The notes: generated from the letters alone by a model not told the origin. Counted from the stretch's first letter, positions 1 through 8,655 are shown. The stretch is 64,000 nt of DNA from Fictibacillus phosphorivorans (GCF_001619875.1 NZ_LRFC01000001.1:434001-498000); one strand, 5' to 3'. Translations and numbers: made by a program.

Positions 1-488
1 TGATGACGCTTGCTCCGATCCCTACGATTACAGGATTGATTGAGGTAATCAAAAGCAAGAATACCGGCATGGCAGAGCTCGAAATGTCATACAAGTACAG
101 CTTTCAAGAGATCCTTCTTTCAAAGATGCTCGTTGTGGGAAGTTTCAATCTGGGACTCAATGTATTACTTACGGCAAGTCTTGCGCTAGTGAGCCACGAA
201 CTGATGGTGTCAAAATTGCTGTTATATTGGCTGACTCCGTTTACATGTGTTACAGCTCTATCGTTATTGCTCGTGACCAGGTTCAGAAAAATCTATGCCG
301 TAACGGTTGGAATTGTGATTTGGTTAGGGATTAGTATGGCATTCGCTCAGCCGTTAATGATCAAAAGAATGGAAAGTGCTCCAGTCGAAATATTTGTCGC
401 TTTAATCGGAGTGGCAGCCATCGTTGGACTGTTCCAAGCCGCAAAGATTTATAAAAGGGGTGTCACATTTGAAATTAACCATCACTAA
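1..488 (+). CDS. ABC transporter-associated membrane protein, C-terminal part (5' truncated by window)
   Basis: The frame is open to the left edge, so only the C-terminal ~160 residues are seen. They hold about four hydrophobic segments (roughly residues 40-65, 70-93, 96-118 and 128-146 of the visible part) and end in a short basic tail. The gene overlaps the start of the ATPase gene that follows, which in turn overlaps the permease gene, so the three form one operon. It is probably a membrane subunit of an ABC-2 type exporter or the membrane protein commonly encoded with one. No catalytic motif is visible and the exact family is not assigned. Confidence 0.6.
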   Translation, partial: MTLAPIPTITGLIEVIKSKNTGMAELEMSYKYSFQEILLSKMLVVGSFNLGLNVLLTASLALVSHELMVSKLLLYWLTPFTCVTALSLLLVTRFRKIYAVTVGIVIWLGISMAFAQPLMIKRMESAPVEIFVALIGVAAIVGLFQAAKIYKRGVTFEINHH

Positions 489-1344
489 TTTAACGAAAAG
501 CTTTGGGGACAAAAAAGCTCTCAATGAAATCAACTTGGAACTATCAACAGGTGTATACGGAATACTCGGTGCGAATGGATCTGGGAAAACCACACTCATG
601 CGCATCCTGGCAAACGTGATGAAACCAACCTCCGGGCAAATCGATTTGGATGGGCAAGACATTTCCATTATGGATGAAAAGTACCGTGATTTGATCGGCT
701 ATCTGCCGCAGCATGTCGGCTTTTATAAAAACTTTTCAGCAGAGAAATTTTTGAAATATGTCGCAGCTCTTAAGGGTTTGCCAAAAGAAGATACCAATGA
801 AAAAGTGGAAGAAGTATTGGAGTTAGTTGGCTTGGCTGATCATCATCGTGATAAGATTGGAGGATTTTCAGGGGGGATGAAGCGGCGAATTGGCATTGCA
901 CAGGCGCTGCTTAACGATCCGAAAATTTTAATTGTCGATGAACCAACAGCGGGTCTAGATCCAAAAGAGCGAATTCGGTTCAGAAACCTTTTATCGAAGA
1001 TCTCTACGAATCGAATTGTCATCTTATCCACTCACATCGTTTCAGATATCGAATTTATCGCGAAAGAAGTATTGATCTTAAAGGAAGGGCAGGTTGTTAA
1101 AAAAGAAACACCACAAACGTTATTAAAAGGGATTGAAGACAAAGTATGGACGCTTCTAATTGACGATGAAAATGAAGTAACCAAATATCAAGCGGACTAT
1201 AGAGTGGGTAACATTGTGCGGATCGATAACAAATTCCAGCTGCGCATTCTTAGTGATCATCAGCCAGAAGACGATGCTGTTCATGATGTTCCGAACCTTG
1301 AGGATCTGTATTTATACTACTTTGATGAGGAGGAAACAGCATGA
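469..1344 (+). CDS. ABC transporter ATP-binding protein
   Basis: Nucleotide-binding subunit that would energise an ABC-2 type membrane transporter. Visible motifs are Walker A GANGSGKT, a Q-loop (LPQHVGF), the signature FSGGMKRRIGIAQ, Walker B ILIVDEPTAGLDP and the switch histidine in LSTHIV. The length of 291 aa suits the family. I place the start at TTG 469 because AAAAGGGG lies just upstream and the protein then begins KLTITNLTKSFG; the reading frame does extend further upstream. The gene overlaps the preceding gene by 20 nt and the next one by 4 nt (ATGA), which indicates translational coupling. The substrate is unknown. Confidence 0.93.
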   Translation: MKLTITNLTKSFGDKKALNEINLELSTGVYGILGANGSGKTTLMRILANVMKPTSGQIDLDGQDISIMDEKYRDLIGYLPQHVGFYKNFSAEKFLKYVAALKGLPKEDTNEKVEEVLELVGLADHHRDKIGGFSGGMKRRIGIAQALLNDPKILIVDEPTAGLDPKERIRFRNLLSKISTNRIVILSTHIVSDIEFIAKEVLILKEGQVVKKETPQTLLKGIEDKVWTLLIDDENEVTKYQADYRVGNIVRIDNKFQLRILSDHQPEDDAVHDVPNLEDLYLYYFDEEETA

Positions 1345-2462
1345 GACAGCTGTTGAAATTTGAACTCTACAAAATCTTTAAGCAGCGAACCGTTTATCTA
1401 ACATTTTTTCTTCTCCTCTTATTTACAACAGGTTTTACTTACAATTACACGCCTGACTGGGAAAAAGACATGTATCGAGAGTGGGAAGGCCCGTTAACGG
1501 CAGAAAAGGTGGAACTCGCTGGTAAACAAAACGCAAAGTTTAATGAGAGGGTGGAAGAAAGGATAGCGAAAGGACAAGAAGTTGAAGATGGTGTTTTTGT
1601 GAATGAAAAGGAACAGACTGAAGGAATAATCTATGAAATGATCGCCTTCATAAAAGGGTCTGAAACTCAGTTGAAAAACAGGTATAAGGAGATTGATCAA
1701 AAACAGGATTATAATACAGAGCTTGAAAAAGCAATGATTCAAAAAGTGGATGTGTCTAACTTTGCTTATAATAAAGGACCAGCAAAGATTATTGAGTACA
1801 CGAGTCTATACGCTATTCTCTTAACCGGCTGCATGTTGCTGATCGGACTTTCAGCTACGTATACGAAAGAATACAGTTCAGGTGTTGATCAATATATTTT
1901 AAGTTCGAGTAAAGGAAGAAAGAGCTTACTTTGGTCTAAAGTTCTCGCTGGGTTCATTTATACAGCATCCGTTGTTATCGCCTGGGAGATTTTCAACCTC
2001 ACGTGGAATGGTATTCAGTATGGTTTTTCTGGATGGTCGACACCCATACAAAATATTTTTGAATACTATTTTTCGCCATATAGCTTTACGATGATCGAAT
2101 ACCATTTGATTCAATTAAGCTTTCATTTGCTAGCAGCCTTAAGTTTTACGTTATGCATCATTCTAGTTTCATCGCTCAGCAAAAACGCATTAACTTCATT
2201 CTTTATAAATGGTGCTATTCTGGGCATACCATTCATGATTGTCGGGGGAATGAGCCTGCCGAACTGGATCGAGTATCTGTTCAGTTTCTCGTTTTTCTAT
2301 ATCATGCAGGTTGAGTTTTTCTTTGCACACTTCCACACGTTCAACCTGTTCGGAATGCCGCTGCTGTACCCGATAGCTGCACTCTTTTGGCTGGCTGGTC
2401 TATCGTTAGTAATTGTTTTGGCAGCAAAAAGAATCATTCAGCAAAAAGAAGCAACGCTTTAA
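1341..2462 (+). CDS. ABC-2 type transporter permease
   Basis: Membrane subunit paired with the ATPase whose stop it overlaps. The architecture is typical of ABC-2 permeases with a large outer loop: one N-terminal transmembrane helix (about residues 17-33), a charged extracytoplasmic stretch of about 130 residues, then five or six helices from about residue 155 to the C-terminus. It is the last gene of the operon, with a strong terminator 14 nt downstream. The substrate cannot be deduced; such systems export lipids, peptides or antibiotics. Confidence 0.85.
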   Translation: MRQLLKFELYKIFKQRTVYLTFFLLLLFTTGFTYNYTPDWEKDMYREWEGPLTAEKVELAGKQNAKFNERVEERIAKGQEVEDGVFVNEKEQTEGIIYEMIAFIKGSETQLKNRYKEIDQKQDYNTELEKAMIQKVDVSNFAYNKGPAKIIEYTSLYAILLTGCMLLIGLSATYTKEYSSGVDQYILSSSKGRKSLLWSKVLAGFIYTASVVIAWEIFNLTWNGIQYGFSGWSTPIQNIFEYYFSPYSFTMIEYHLIQLSFHLLAALSFTLCIILVSSLSKNALTSFFINGAILGIPFMIVGGMSLPNWIEYLFSFSFFYIMQVEFFFAHFHTFNLFGMPLLYPIAALFWLAGLSLVIVLAAKRIIQQKEATL

Positions 2463-2475
2463 AAGATGTGAGTTC

Positions 2476-2509
2476 AATCCCTTGTGTGAAACAGCACAAG
2501 GGATTTTTT
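2476..2509 (+). terminator. Intrinsic terminator of the ABC operon
   Basis: Perfect 11-bp stem AATCCCTTGTG / CACAAGGGATT with an 8-nt loop, followed by a T-run. Confidence 0.9.
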
Positions 2510-2699
2510 ATGTTGGAAAATTAAGTAATTTATGATTTATTAGCTGACGAGTGGGAAAATATGAAATAATAGCTCAAAAATGAAAGAAACTGAAGTAAAA
2601 ACGTACTTAATGTAACTTTATGATGTCAGTTTTTGATTTTTGTGATGAAATTCTGGATTTAATAGGGCTGAGTGGGCTTGTCTTCGATGCTACAGACAC

Positions 2700-2852
2700 C
2701 GTGTGTGCGCAAAATGACTGTTTGTGCGCGAAAACAGGCTTTGACTGAGCGAAAACAAGGTCTAATTGAGCGAAAACAGGGTCTAACTGAGCGAAAACAG
2801 CGTATCATTGAGCGAACGTGTAATAAATATAAGAACACGTACCGTAAAAAAA
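2700..2852. repeat. 21-nt-periodic TGAGCGAAAA element, copy 1
   Basis: TGAGCGAA recurs at 2746, 2767, 2788 and 2809, exactly 21 nt apart, with a degenerate unit TGCGCGAAAA at 2725. The roughly 11 nt between cores vary. The last core runs into a conserved tail containing the inverted repeat ACGTGT (2816-2821) / ACACGT (2835-2840) around a 13-nt AT-rich loop, followed by ACCGTAAAA. The same layout and nearly the same tail recur at 24370-24496. Because 21 is a multiple of 3, the array creates an apparent ORF with a heptapeptide repeat. The rest of the 2510-2960 interval contains no gene I can support. A 13-bp hairpin with one mismatch follows at 2851-2882. Confidence 0.85.
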
Positions 2853-2960
2853 CAAACCAGAGCCTACATGCTCTGATTTGTTAGTAATGTGGTTAATCAC
2901 CTCTAGAATTTAGATCCACTACTTCCACCAGCAACAAAGTTAAAGCCTGTTAATACTAAA

Positions 2961-3611
2961 TTAATACAGAACAGCACTTAAAAACTTCTCCAATGTGCTC
3001 ACATCCGTAATTCTTTGGTTGCACAAATGACTATTCACGCACAGATAGTTTCCGATTGCTTTATAATAGTCAGGTGAAGCGTTCGCTGGTTTCGATTTGG
3101 TTATCGCTGAAAACAACGCAACGTCTCCAATTCCATTACATAAAAAGCAGATCCCTTTATTAGCAGGCGTGAATCGACCTTGTACGCCTACTAATTGACC
3201 GTTTAAATGATAAACGAGGAACAATTTATTTGTGGCGATATCCACCCAGCCAAGGTAACTCATTCGGCGATAATCGACCCCATTTAGATCAGGCGTTTTT
3301 AACTTTTTATTCTTAGGAAAAAGTTTGTTAATCTGTTTTCCTGAAACAGGTGTAAATTCTTTTAAATATGGCTCTAACGATTGAAGATAATGTTGAAAGT
3401 CTTCGGTTTTACGAAGATGGATAACCTTTTCTACGACTTCTTTTTGATGTTCATGAATTCCTGGAAAAGCGTCGAGAATCTTGGATTGAACACTCAACTC
3501 AACGGCTTCGATTACTTTTGGGTCAGCTCCATTGTTACAGGCATGCTGCAACTGTCCGACCTGTTTTTTAATGAGGTTGTATTGATGGTTTCTAATGAAT
3601 GGTGTATTCAC
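2961..3611 (-). CDS. FusB/FusC-type EF-G-binding protein
   Basis: The 216-residue length and overall pattern match the FusB/FusC family, which binds elongation factor G and releases it from fusidic acid-stalled ribosomes. The C-terminal treble-clef zinc-binding site is visible as C155-x2-C158 and C191-x3-H195-x-C197. The N-terminal half is helical. The start is GTG at 3611 with AAGGAG about 10 nt upstream. It is a single-gene unit. The family is known from plasmid and island resistance genes in staphylococci, but chromosomal relatives are common in bacilli and need not confer resistance. Confidence 0.82.
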   Translation of the reverse strand: MNTPFIRNHQYNLIKKQVGQLQHACNNGADPKVIEAVELSVQSKILDAFPGIHEHQKEVVEKVIHLRKTEDFQHYLQSLEPYLKEFTPVSGKQINKLFPKNKKLKTPDLNGVDYRRMSYLGWVDIATNKLFLVYHLNGQLVGVQGRFTPANKGICFLCNGIGDVALFSAITKSKPANASPDYYKAIGNYLCVNSHLCNQRITDVSTLEKFLSAVLY

Positions 3612-3855
3612 TCTTATTCAGCTCCTTATTCTTTGTTAAAGGCAATAAGGTGCAAAGCCATCCCTAGAAACGATATCTCATAATGCGGGCGACAATTCTA
3701 CATGAAAAGTCAGCCCATACAAAGGATCGCCCCTATTAGGCTTTGCATGAGCAGCGTCTGATTCCGGCAAAATGATTTGCCATTTCTACCGACCTCCATT
3801 CACTTTCATTATAAGAATGAAATCCATCTCCTGCAATCTTGTTGAAATAAAAAAA

Positions 3856-3895
3856 GAAGCTACTGATTGGAAGAAGAATCAGTAAGCTTCTTTTT
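3856..3895 (-). terminator. Terminator downstream of the TetR-family gene
   Basis: Stem GAAGCTACTGATT / AATCAGTAAGCTTC with one small irregularity, with an A-run on its left (T-run on the minus strand) and T-run on its right. It lies 3 nt beyond the stop of the minus-strand regulator and may work in both directions. The interval 3612-3855 upstream of it holds no supported gene. Confidence 0.8.
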
Positions 3896-3898
3896 GAA

Positions 3899-4774
3899 TT
3901 AGGTTAAGTTTTTTAGAAAGTACCAAACTTTATTCGTGAATGTTTGTGCTTGGGAATAGATCGGGGTATTTTCAAACTGCTTTTGAAAAGGCTTCAGCAG
4001 GGGTTGAAGAACGATCTTGCGGATGCGATCCTGTTGAAGTTCGTTTAAGATCGCATCGAATAGATCTTGTTGTTCTTCGGTAAATGTAAAATCCTTCTGA
4101 AGCTGATCAGCAGCTAACAGAATATCTTCTAATTTTATGATCTTTTTATTCGCATTTGTTCTTAATAATTCAAAAGCTGATGTGGGAATGAGTGCGGTAT
4201 CACTCTTCATCATGTGAGGGACAAGCAACTCAATATAAGAGAGAAGAGTATCCACAACATGTTCTAATGAGTACGCCGTATTTGCGATGCGCAGCGTGAA
4301 TAACATATGATGCATCATACCAAAAAAGAGAACGGTCGCTTCAAACACATGCTCTCGGATTTCTTCTCCAAAGATCTCAATAAATCGTGTGGAGAGCCAT
4401 TCCATCTCATATAATCTGTGCTGCATAACGAGTTTTTTTAGATCGGCCTCATTTGAAGATAAGATCGCCTCAAATAGCGGTGACACATTACGCTCTTGAT
4501 TCAAGCGCATGATGATCACGATTTGTTCTATAAAAACATTTCGGTCAGCCGTATCTTTACCAATCTGAACGGCAATTCGCTGTTGGCTCGCATCATAGCG
4601 CAGAAATTCCAGTATATCGGCAATACAGTCATTTTTTGATGAGAAGTAATTATAAAATGTCCCTTTTGAAATATTGGCTTTTTCGATAATTTCTTGTATT
4701 GAGGTCTGCTGAATGCCTTTTTCTATAAATAGTTTTAGTGCGATATCTGCGACTTTTCGTTTACGATTATTCAT
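3899..4774 (-). CDS. TetR/AcrR family transcriptional regulator
   Basis: The N-terminal ~50 residues form a TetR helix-turn-helix (KVADIALKLFIEKG, then TSIQEIIEKANISKGTFYNYF). The remaining ~240 residues are a helical ligand-binding region, longer than the usual ~140, giving 291 aa. I chose ATG 4774 over an upstream ATG because GAGGAGG sits just before it. The gene is divergent from a DHA2-type drug exporter, and the shared intergenic region holds a perfect inverted repeat, so it is probably the local repressor of that pump. The ligand is unknown. Confidence 0.9.
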   Translation of the reverse strand: MNNRKRKVADIALKLFIEKGIQQTSIQEIIEKANISKGTFYNYFSSKNDCIADILEFLRYDASQQRIAVQIGKDTADRNVFIEQIVIIMRLNQERNVSPLFEAILSSNEADLKKLVMQHRLYEMEWLSTRFIEIFGEEIREHVFEATVLFFGMMHHMLFTLRIANTAYSLEHVVDTLLSYIELLVPHMMKSDTALIPTSAFELLRTNANKKIIKLEDILLAADQLQKDFTFTEEQQDLFDAILNELQQDRIRKIVLQPLLKPFQKQFENTPIYSQAQTFTNKVWYFLKNLT

Positions 4775-4866
4775 GCGTTCCTCCTCAAGTACCCTTACAG
4801 CTAGTATAAATTTCTTCTGATGGAAACACAATGTTTTTAGACTAGGGGTACAAAAGTATTGATAAT

Positions 4867-4885
4867 TTTATACCTAGAGTATAAA
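4867..4885. promoter_or_regulatory. Probable TetR operator over the efflux-gene promoter
   Basis: Perfect inverted repeat TTTATAC-ctaga-GTATAAA. It follows a -35-like TTGATA at 4859-4864 and includes a possible -10 TATAAA at 4880-4885. A lone half-site GTATAAA occurs at 4804-4810 on the regulator side. Assignment to the divergent TetR protein is inference from position. Confidence 0.65.
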
Positions 4886-4928
4886 CTTAATGAAGTTAAG
4901 TATTTTACAAAACTAGAGGAGAATGAAC

Positions 4929-6452
4929 ATGGGGAATAATACAGATTCCACTTTACAACATAAAAAACCGCCCTATTTGATGCTTGCGATCTTATTTGTT
5001 GGAGCATTTGTTGCCTTTTTAAACAACTCACTGCTGAACGTAGCACTGCCTACGATCATGGTGGACTTAGGTGTGAAAGACTACTCGACCGTTCAATGGC
5101 TCGTAACAGGCTTTATGCTTGTGAGCGGGGTGTTGATACCGGCATCGGCTTTTCTGATTACACGCTTTTCTAATAGAAAACTGTTCATAACAGCGATGAG
5201 CATCTTTACGATCGGAACTGCATTATCTGCATTCGCGCCAAATTTCGGTTTGTTGCTAACAGGCCGCATGGTGCAGGCGGTAGGTTCTTCCGTTATGGGA
5301 CCGATTTTGATGAACGTGATGCTTGTTAGCTTTCCGCGTGAAAAACGGGGAATGGCGATGGGGATCTTCGGATTGGTCATGATCACAGCACCCGCAATTG
5401 GTCCGACTTTATCTGGGTACATTGTAGAGTACCATGACTGGCGCCTTCTTTTTGAAATGATCCTGCCGTTAGCGATCTTAAGCTTGTTATTTGCGGTCTG
5501 GAAACTAGAGAATGTGATGAAGCCGAACAAAAATGTCACACTGGATTATTTATCACTTGTTTTATCCAGCATTGGTTTTGGAGGAATTCTATACGGCTGC
5601 AGTACAGCGAGTTCAGATGGCTGGACAGATACCATTGTCTTATCAACCCTAATCATAGGTGGCATTGCGTTAGTTACCTTTATCCTGAGACAATTACAAT
5701 TAGATGAACCGTTATTGAACATCCGTGTATACAAATACCCGATGTTTGCACTAGCTTCTGTCATCGCCATTGTAAACGCAGTTGCCATGTTTTCCGGGAT
5801 GATCCTAACACCAGCTTATGTTCAGAGCGTTCGGGGGATCTCTCCGTTGCACTCAGGATTGATGATGCTGCCTGGAGCGGTGATTATGGCGATCATGTCC
5901 CCGATCACAGGAAAGCTGTTTGATCGTTTTGGACCTCGCGCACTAGCGGTTGTGGGACTTTCAATTACAGCGATCTCCACATACATGCTGGCGCATCTTC
6001 AAGTAGATTCTTCTTATGCTTACATTATCATGATCTACTCCATGCGCATGTTCGGCTTATCTATGGTTATGATGCCGATTATGACAAACGGACTCAACCA
6101 GCTGCCGACGAGCTTGAACCCGCATGGGACCGCAGTAAACAATACAGCACAGCAAGTATCTGGATCCATCGGAACAGCGATACTTGTAACCATCATGAAT
6201 ACCGTTACGAAAACAGAAGCGAAAAGCTTAATGAGCGGAGTGGACCCTGCTACAATAACTGACGCATCAACTGCGGCCTTAACGAAGCAAGCCCTGTTAT
6301 CAGGCATACAGTATTCGTTCTATGTAGCGTTTGCTATTAACATTGTTGCTTTAGTTTTAGCTCTATTTGTTAAACGAGTAGATACAAGTGCTGAAGCAGT
6401 AAACAAAATTGAAAGCCAAAGCAAACGTTCAGCTAAATCTGTAACGGCTTAA
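4929..6452 (+). CDS. MFS multidrug efflux transporter, DHA2/EmrB-QacA type
   Basis: Integral membrane drug:H+ antiporter of about 507 aa with roughly 14 hydrophobic segments. N-terminal features of the EmrB/QacA family are present: NVALPTIMVDLG in helix 1, LVTGFMLVSGVLIPASAFL in helix 2, and motif C-like GLVMITAPAIGPTLSGYI in helix 5. The start is set at the second ATG (4929) because AGAGGAG lies 8 nt upstream; ATG 4923 is too close. It is divergent from, and probably repressed by, the TetR-family protein. Substrates cannot be predicted. Confidence 0.92.
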   Translation: MGNNTDSTLQHKKPPYLMLAILFVGAFVAFLNNSLLNVALPTIMVDLGVKDYSTVQWLVTGFMLVSGVLIPASAFLITRFSNRKLFITAMSIFTIGTALSAFAPNFGLLLTGRMVQAVGSSVMGPILMNVMLVSFPREKRGMAMGIFGLVMITAPAIGPTLSGYIVEYHDWRLLFEMILPLAILSLLFAVWKLENVMKPNKNVTLDYLSLVLSSIGFGGILYGCSTASSDGWTDTIVLSTLIIGGIALVTFILRQLQLDEPLLNIRVYKYPMFALASVIAIVNAVAMFSGMILTPAYVQSVRGISPLHSGLMMLPGAVIMAIMSPITGKLFDRFGPRALAVVGLSITAISTYMLAHLQVDSSYAYIIMIYSMRMFGLSMVMMPIMTNGLNQLPTSLNPHGTAVNNTAQQVSGSIGTAILVTIMNTVTKTEAKSLMSGVDPATITDASTAALTKQALLSGIQYSFYVAFAINIVALVLALFVKRVDTSAEAVNKIESQSKRSAKSVTA

Positions 6453-6467
6453 AGAATAAAACGAACA

Positions 6468-6494
6468 AAGCATTCCTGTTTTTGGAATGCTTTT
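6468..6494 (+). terminator. Terminator after the MFS gene
   Basis: Stem AAAGCATTCC / GGAATGCTTTT with a short T-rich loop. Confidence 0.85.
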
Positions 6495-6584
6495 ACTTTG
6501 CTGATCCAAAACGTCAAACAACAATAATATCCCTCTTTCATGATAAAATACGAACACAAGTCAGACTTAAAAAGGTGAATATAC

Positions 6585-7073
6585 ATGTTGATTAATGATA
6601 AAGTCCGTGAAGATTTGTTCCATGAAGTTCAAGGATTGTCTGATGAAAATCTTAACAAAAAACCTTCAGATCAAGAATGGTCCATCAAGCAGATTCTTGA
6701 ACATTTATATTTAATGGAAGGTGGCATTGCGAAAACAATTGTGCACCAATTGAAAAATGGAGAAACAGTGAATGCCAGCTCCAAGCCGATTGAAGCAACA
6801 ATTAATCGTGAAATAAAGGTGGATGCACCAGAATTCTCGGTGCCAAGTGATGAGTTTGCGACGCTAGTGGAATTAAAAGAGAAGCTCGCTGCCACACATC
6901 AAAAACTGAGAGAGATCGACAACACGGTAGATGAAAAAGATTTGGATGAGAAAGGGTTTCCTCATCCGATATTCGGAAACATCAGCTTAAAACAATGGAT
7001 TCCATTCGTGGGGTATCATGAACAACGCCATATTCTTCAGATAAAAGAAGTGAAAGAAAAGTTGGGGATTTAA
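6585..7073 (+). CDS. DinB family protein
   Basis: 162-aa four-helix-bundle protein of the DinB/YfiT superfamily. The putative metal-binding histidines are visible in ILEHLYLME near residue 41 and in GYHEQRHILQ near the C-terminus, the spacing expected for the family. Several relatives are metal-dependent thiol transferases, for example bacillithiol S-transferases, but which activity applies here is unknown. ATG 6585 follows AAAGGTG. Single-gene unit with its own terminator. Confidence 0.85.
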   Translation: MLINDKVREDLFHEVQGLSDENLNKKPSDQEWSIKQILEHLYLMEGGIAKTIVHQLKNGETVNASSKPIEATINREIKVDAPEFSVPSDEFATLVELKEKLAATHQKLREIDNTVDEKDLDEKGFPHPIFGNISLKQWIPFVGYHEQRHILQIKEVKEKLGI

Positions 7074-7087
7074 ATTAAATAATGAAA

Positions 7088-7128
7088 AATAAGGGCGGTC
7101 CTAATTTTTAGGGCAGCCTTATTTTTTT
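7088..7128 (+). terminator. Terminator after the DinB gene
   Basis: Imperfect stem AATAAGGGCGGTCCTAA / TTAGGGCAGCCTTATT followed by an eight-T run. Confidence 0.8.
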
Positions 7129-7207
7129 TGATACAAAGGAAGACCAGGCTGTAAAGTAGAATACAGAATTAGGAAAGATTCAATAAATACTGGAGGTTTA
7201 CTCGAAA

Positions 7208-7812
7208 TTGCCCTATATAAAAATCCTATTCGCAAGCTTGTTAGCCATGATTCTTATAGCAGGCTGCCAATCGAAAGAAAACAACTCGCTAAAGATCAAA
7301 ATGAAGAGTGAAGCAGAGCAAAAAGAAATGCTTGATACATATACCTTAGATGATTATAGAAAAGTCTTTAACCATGCTATATCTGAAGCGGATAAATTGG
7401 CAGGTGGTGATGAGCAGCTAAGAAAATGGCTGATTCGAACACTTGCTCAGGAAATGTATGATGAGACGAAGTTAACAGAGGAATAAGCCGTGCAGCTATC
7501 AAAACAGGCAATGAAAGACGATAAAGCATGGAAAACGATTGCGAAAGAGAAGTATGGAATAACCGTTATGAGGAAGAAGTGGATCAATTTATTAAAGCTG
7601 GACCCGATCATAGTGATTTGCCTCAACACCTAGCGTATGCGGATGCCCTAGGATTGTCGCTTGATCAGCTTAATCATCAATTCGACCGCGATCTTTACGA
7701 AAAGAATGTGATGTGGCTAAAACTGAAACCAAAGCTAGAAAAGAAGTATGGAGCGATATCCAATCATGCACTTGTAGAAAAGTATGAGGCTGAAATACAG
7801 AGAGATAGATAA
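7208..7812 (+). pseudogene. Broken lipoprotein gene (nonsense plus frameshift)
   Basis: Starts at TTG 7208 behind GGAGGT and begins with a lipoprotein signal ending in the lipobox LIAGC. The first frame stops at TAA 7484-7486 after 92 aa, but the same frame continues open with AVQLSKQAMKDDKAWKTIA and ends downstream in an unlike sequence. From about 7560 the protein-like sequence carries on in the +1 frame (NNRYEEEVDQFIKAG to EIQRDR, stop at 7812). The simplest reading is an ancestral ~200-aa lipoprotein interrupted by a Q-to-stop change (CAA to TAA) and a 1-nt indel. Alternatively it is two short genes (7208-7486 and 7528-7812). No function recognised. Confidence 0.6.
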
Positions 7813-7875
7813 ATGATTGATATGAAGGAATGTGCAATGAATGGACAAAAATGATGCTAAAAAGGAGGAAGAAAC

Positions 7876-8640
7876 ATGTTGCTGAAAAACAAAAATGCAA
7901 TCATTTACGGTGCTGGTGGTGCAATCGGAGGTGCGGTTGCACGAGCTTTTGCTCAAGAAGGAGCTAATGTATTTTTGACAGGTCGATCGCTCGAATCTTT
8001 AAACCATGTTGCAGATGAGATTACAAATGCAGGTGGATCAGCTAAGGTGACAAAAATAGATGCCCTCGATCCACAAGCCATCGAAGAGCACATTGACAGA
8101 GTCGTTAAGCATACAGGCAGTATTGATATTTCTTTCAATGCGATAGGGATTCGTGGAGATCTGCAAGGAACACCGCTGGTTGATATGAATCACGAAGACT
8201 TTACAGCACCAATCCTGACAGGCGTAAAAACACATTTTCTTACTTCGACTGCTGCAGCAAGGCACATGGTTCAGCAAAAATCAGGCGTCATTCTCACATT
8301 ATCTGCATCATCTTCCATGTTGTCAGGGCGTGACCGAAAATACCATTTGACTGGAGGTTTTGCAACGGCATGTGCAGCAATTGAAGGATTCTCTCGCAGT
8401 TTAGCTGGTGAACTTGGCCCACAAGGAATTCGAGTTGTCTGCTTAAGACCTAATGCCATTCCTGAAACATGGAATCCCGACTTTCCTGAAGTGAGAACAT
8501 ACATGGAAGACGGAACAGTCCTCGCACGATTGCCAACACTAAACGAGGTTGCGAATGTAGCAGTTTTCATGGCCTCCGATCGTGCAAGCGCAATGACTGG
8601 AACGATCGCGAATCTTACGTGTGGTTCGATTTTAGACTAA
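7876..8640 (+). CDS. SDR-family protein lacking the catalytic Tyr/Lys
   Basis: 254-aa Rossmann-fold short-chain dehydrogenase/reductase relative. The nucleotide-binding glycine motif is GAGGAIGGAVARAF with TGRS after strand 2. Where classical SDRs have YxxxK followed by a helix and GLSRSLA, this protein has FATAC then AAIEGFSRSLAGELG, so both the catalytic Tyr and Lys are replaced. The C-terminal part (GIRVVCLRPNAIPET) is otherwise typical. It either uses different chemistry or has a non-enzymatic role. ATG 7876 follows AAAAGGAGGAAG. The next gene begins within about 15 nt, so they may be co-transcribed. Confidence 0.85.
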   Translation: MLLKNKNAIIYGAGGAIGGAVARAFAQEGANVFLTGRSLESLNHVADEITNAGGSAKVTKIDALDPQAIEEHIDRVVKHTGSIDISFNAIGIRGDLQGTPLVDMNHEDFTAPILTGVKTHFLTSTAAARHMVQQKSGVILTLSASSSMLSGRDRKYHLTGGFATACAAIEGFSRSLAGELGPQGIRVVCLRPNAIPETWNPDFPEVRTYMEDGTVLARLPTLNEVANVAVFMASDRASAMTGTIANLTCGSILD

Positions 8641-8655
8641 AGGAAGTTGATTCGA

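Noticed and set aside
2672-2884. Open frame of 70 codons with heptapeptide repeat (LTERKQG-like)
   Set aside because: It is produced by the 21-nt-periodic DNA repeat. Copy 2 with the same DNA layout has no such open frame, and there is no convincing ribosome binding site.
3680-3800. Short minus-strand ORFs behind GGAGG (MANHFAGIRRCSCKA in one frame; PESDAAHAKPNRGDPLYGLT in another)
   Set aside because: The frame behind the start site is 15 codons only, and joining the frames needs an assumed frameshift. Could be a remnant; not strong enough to annotate.
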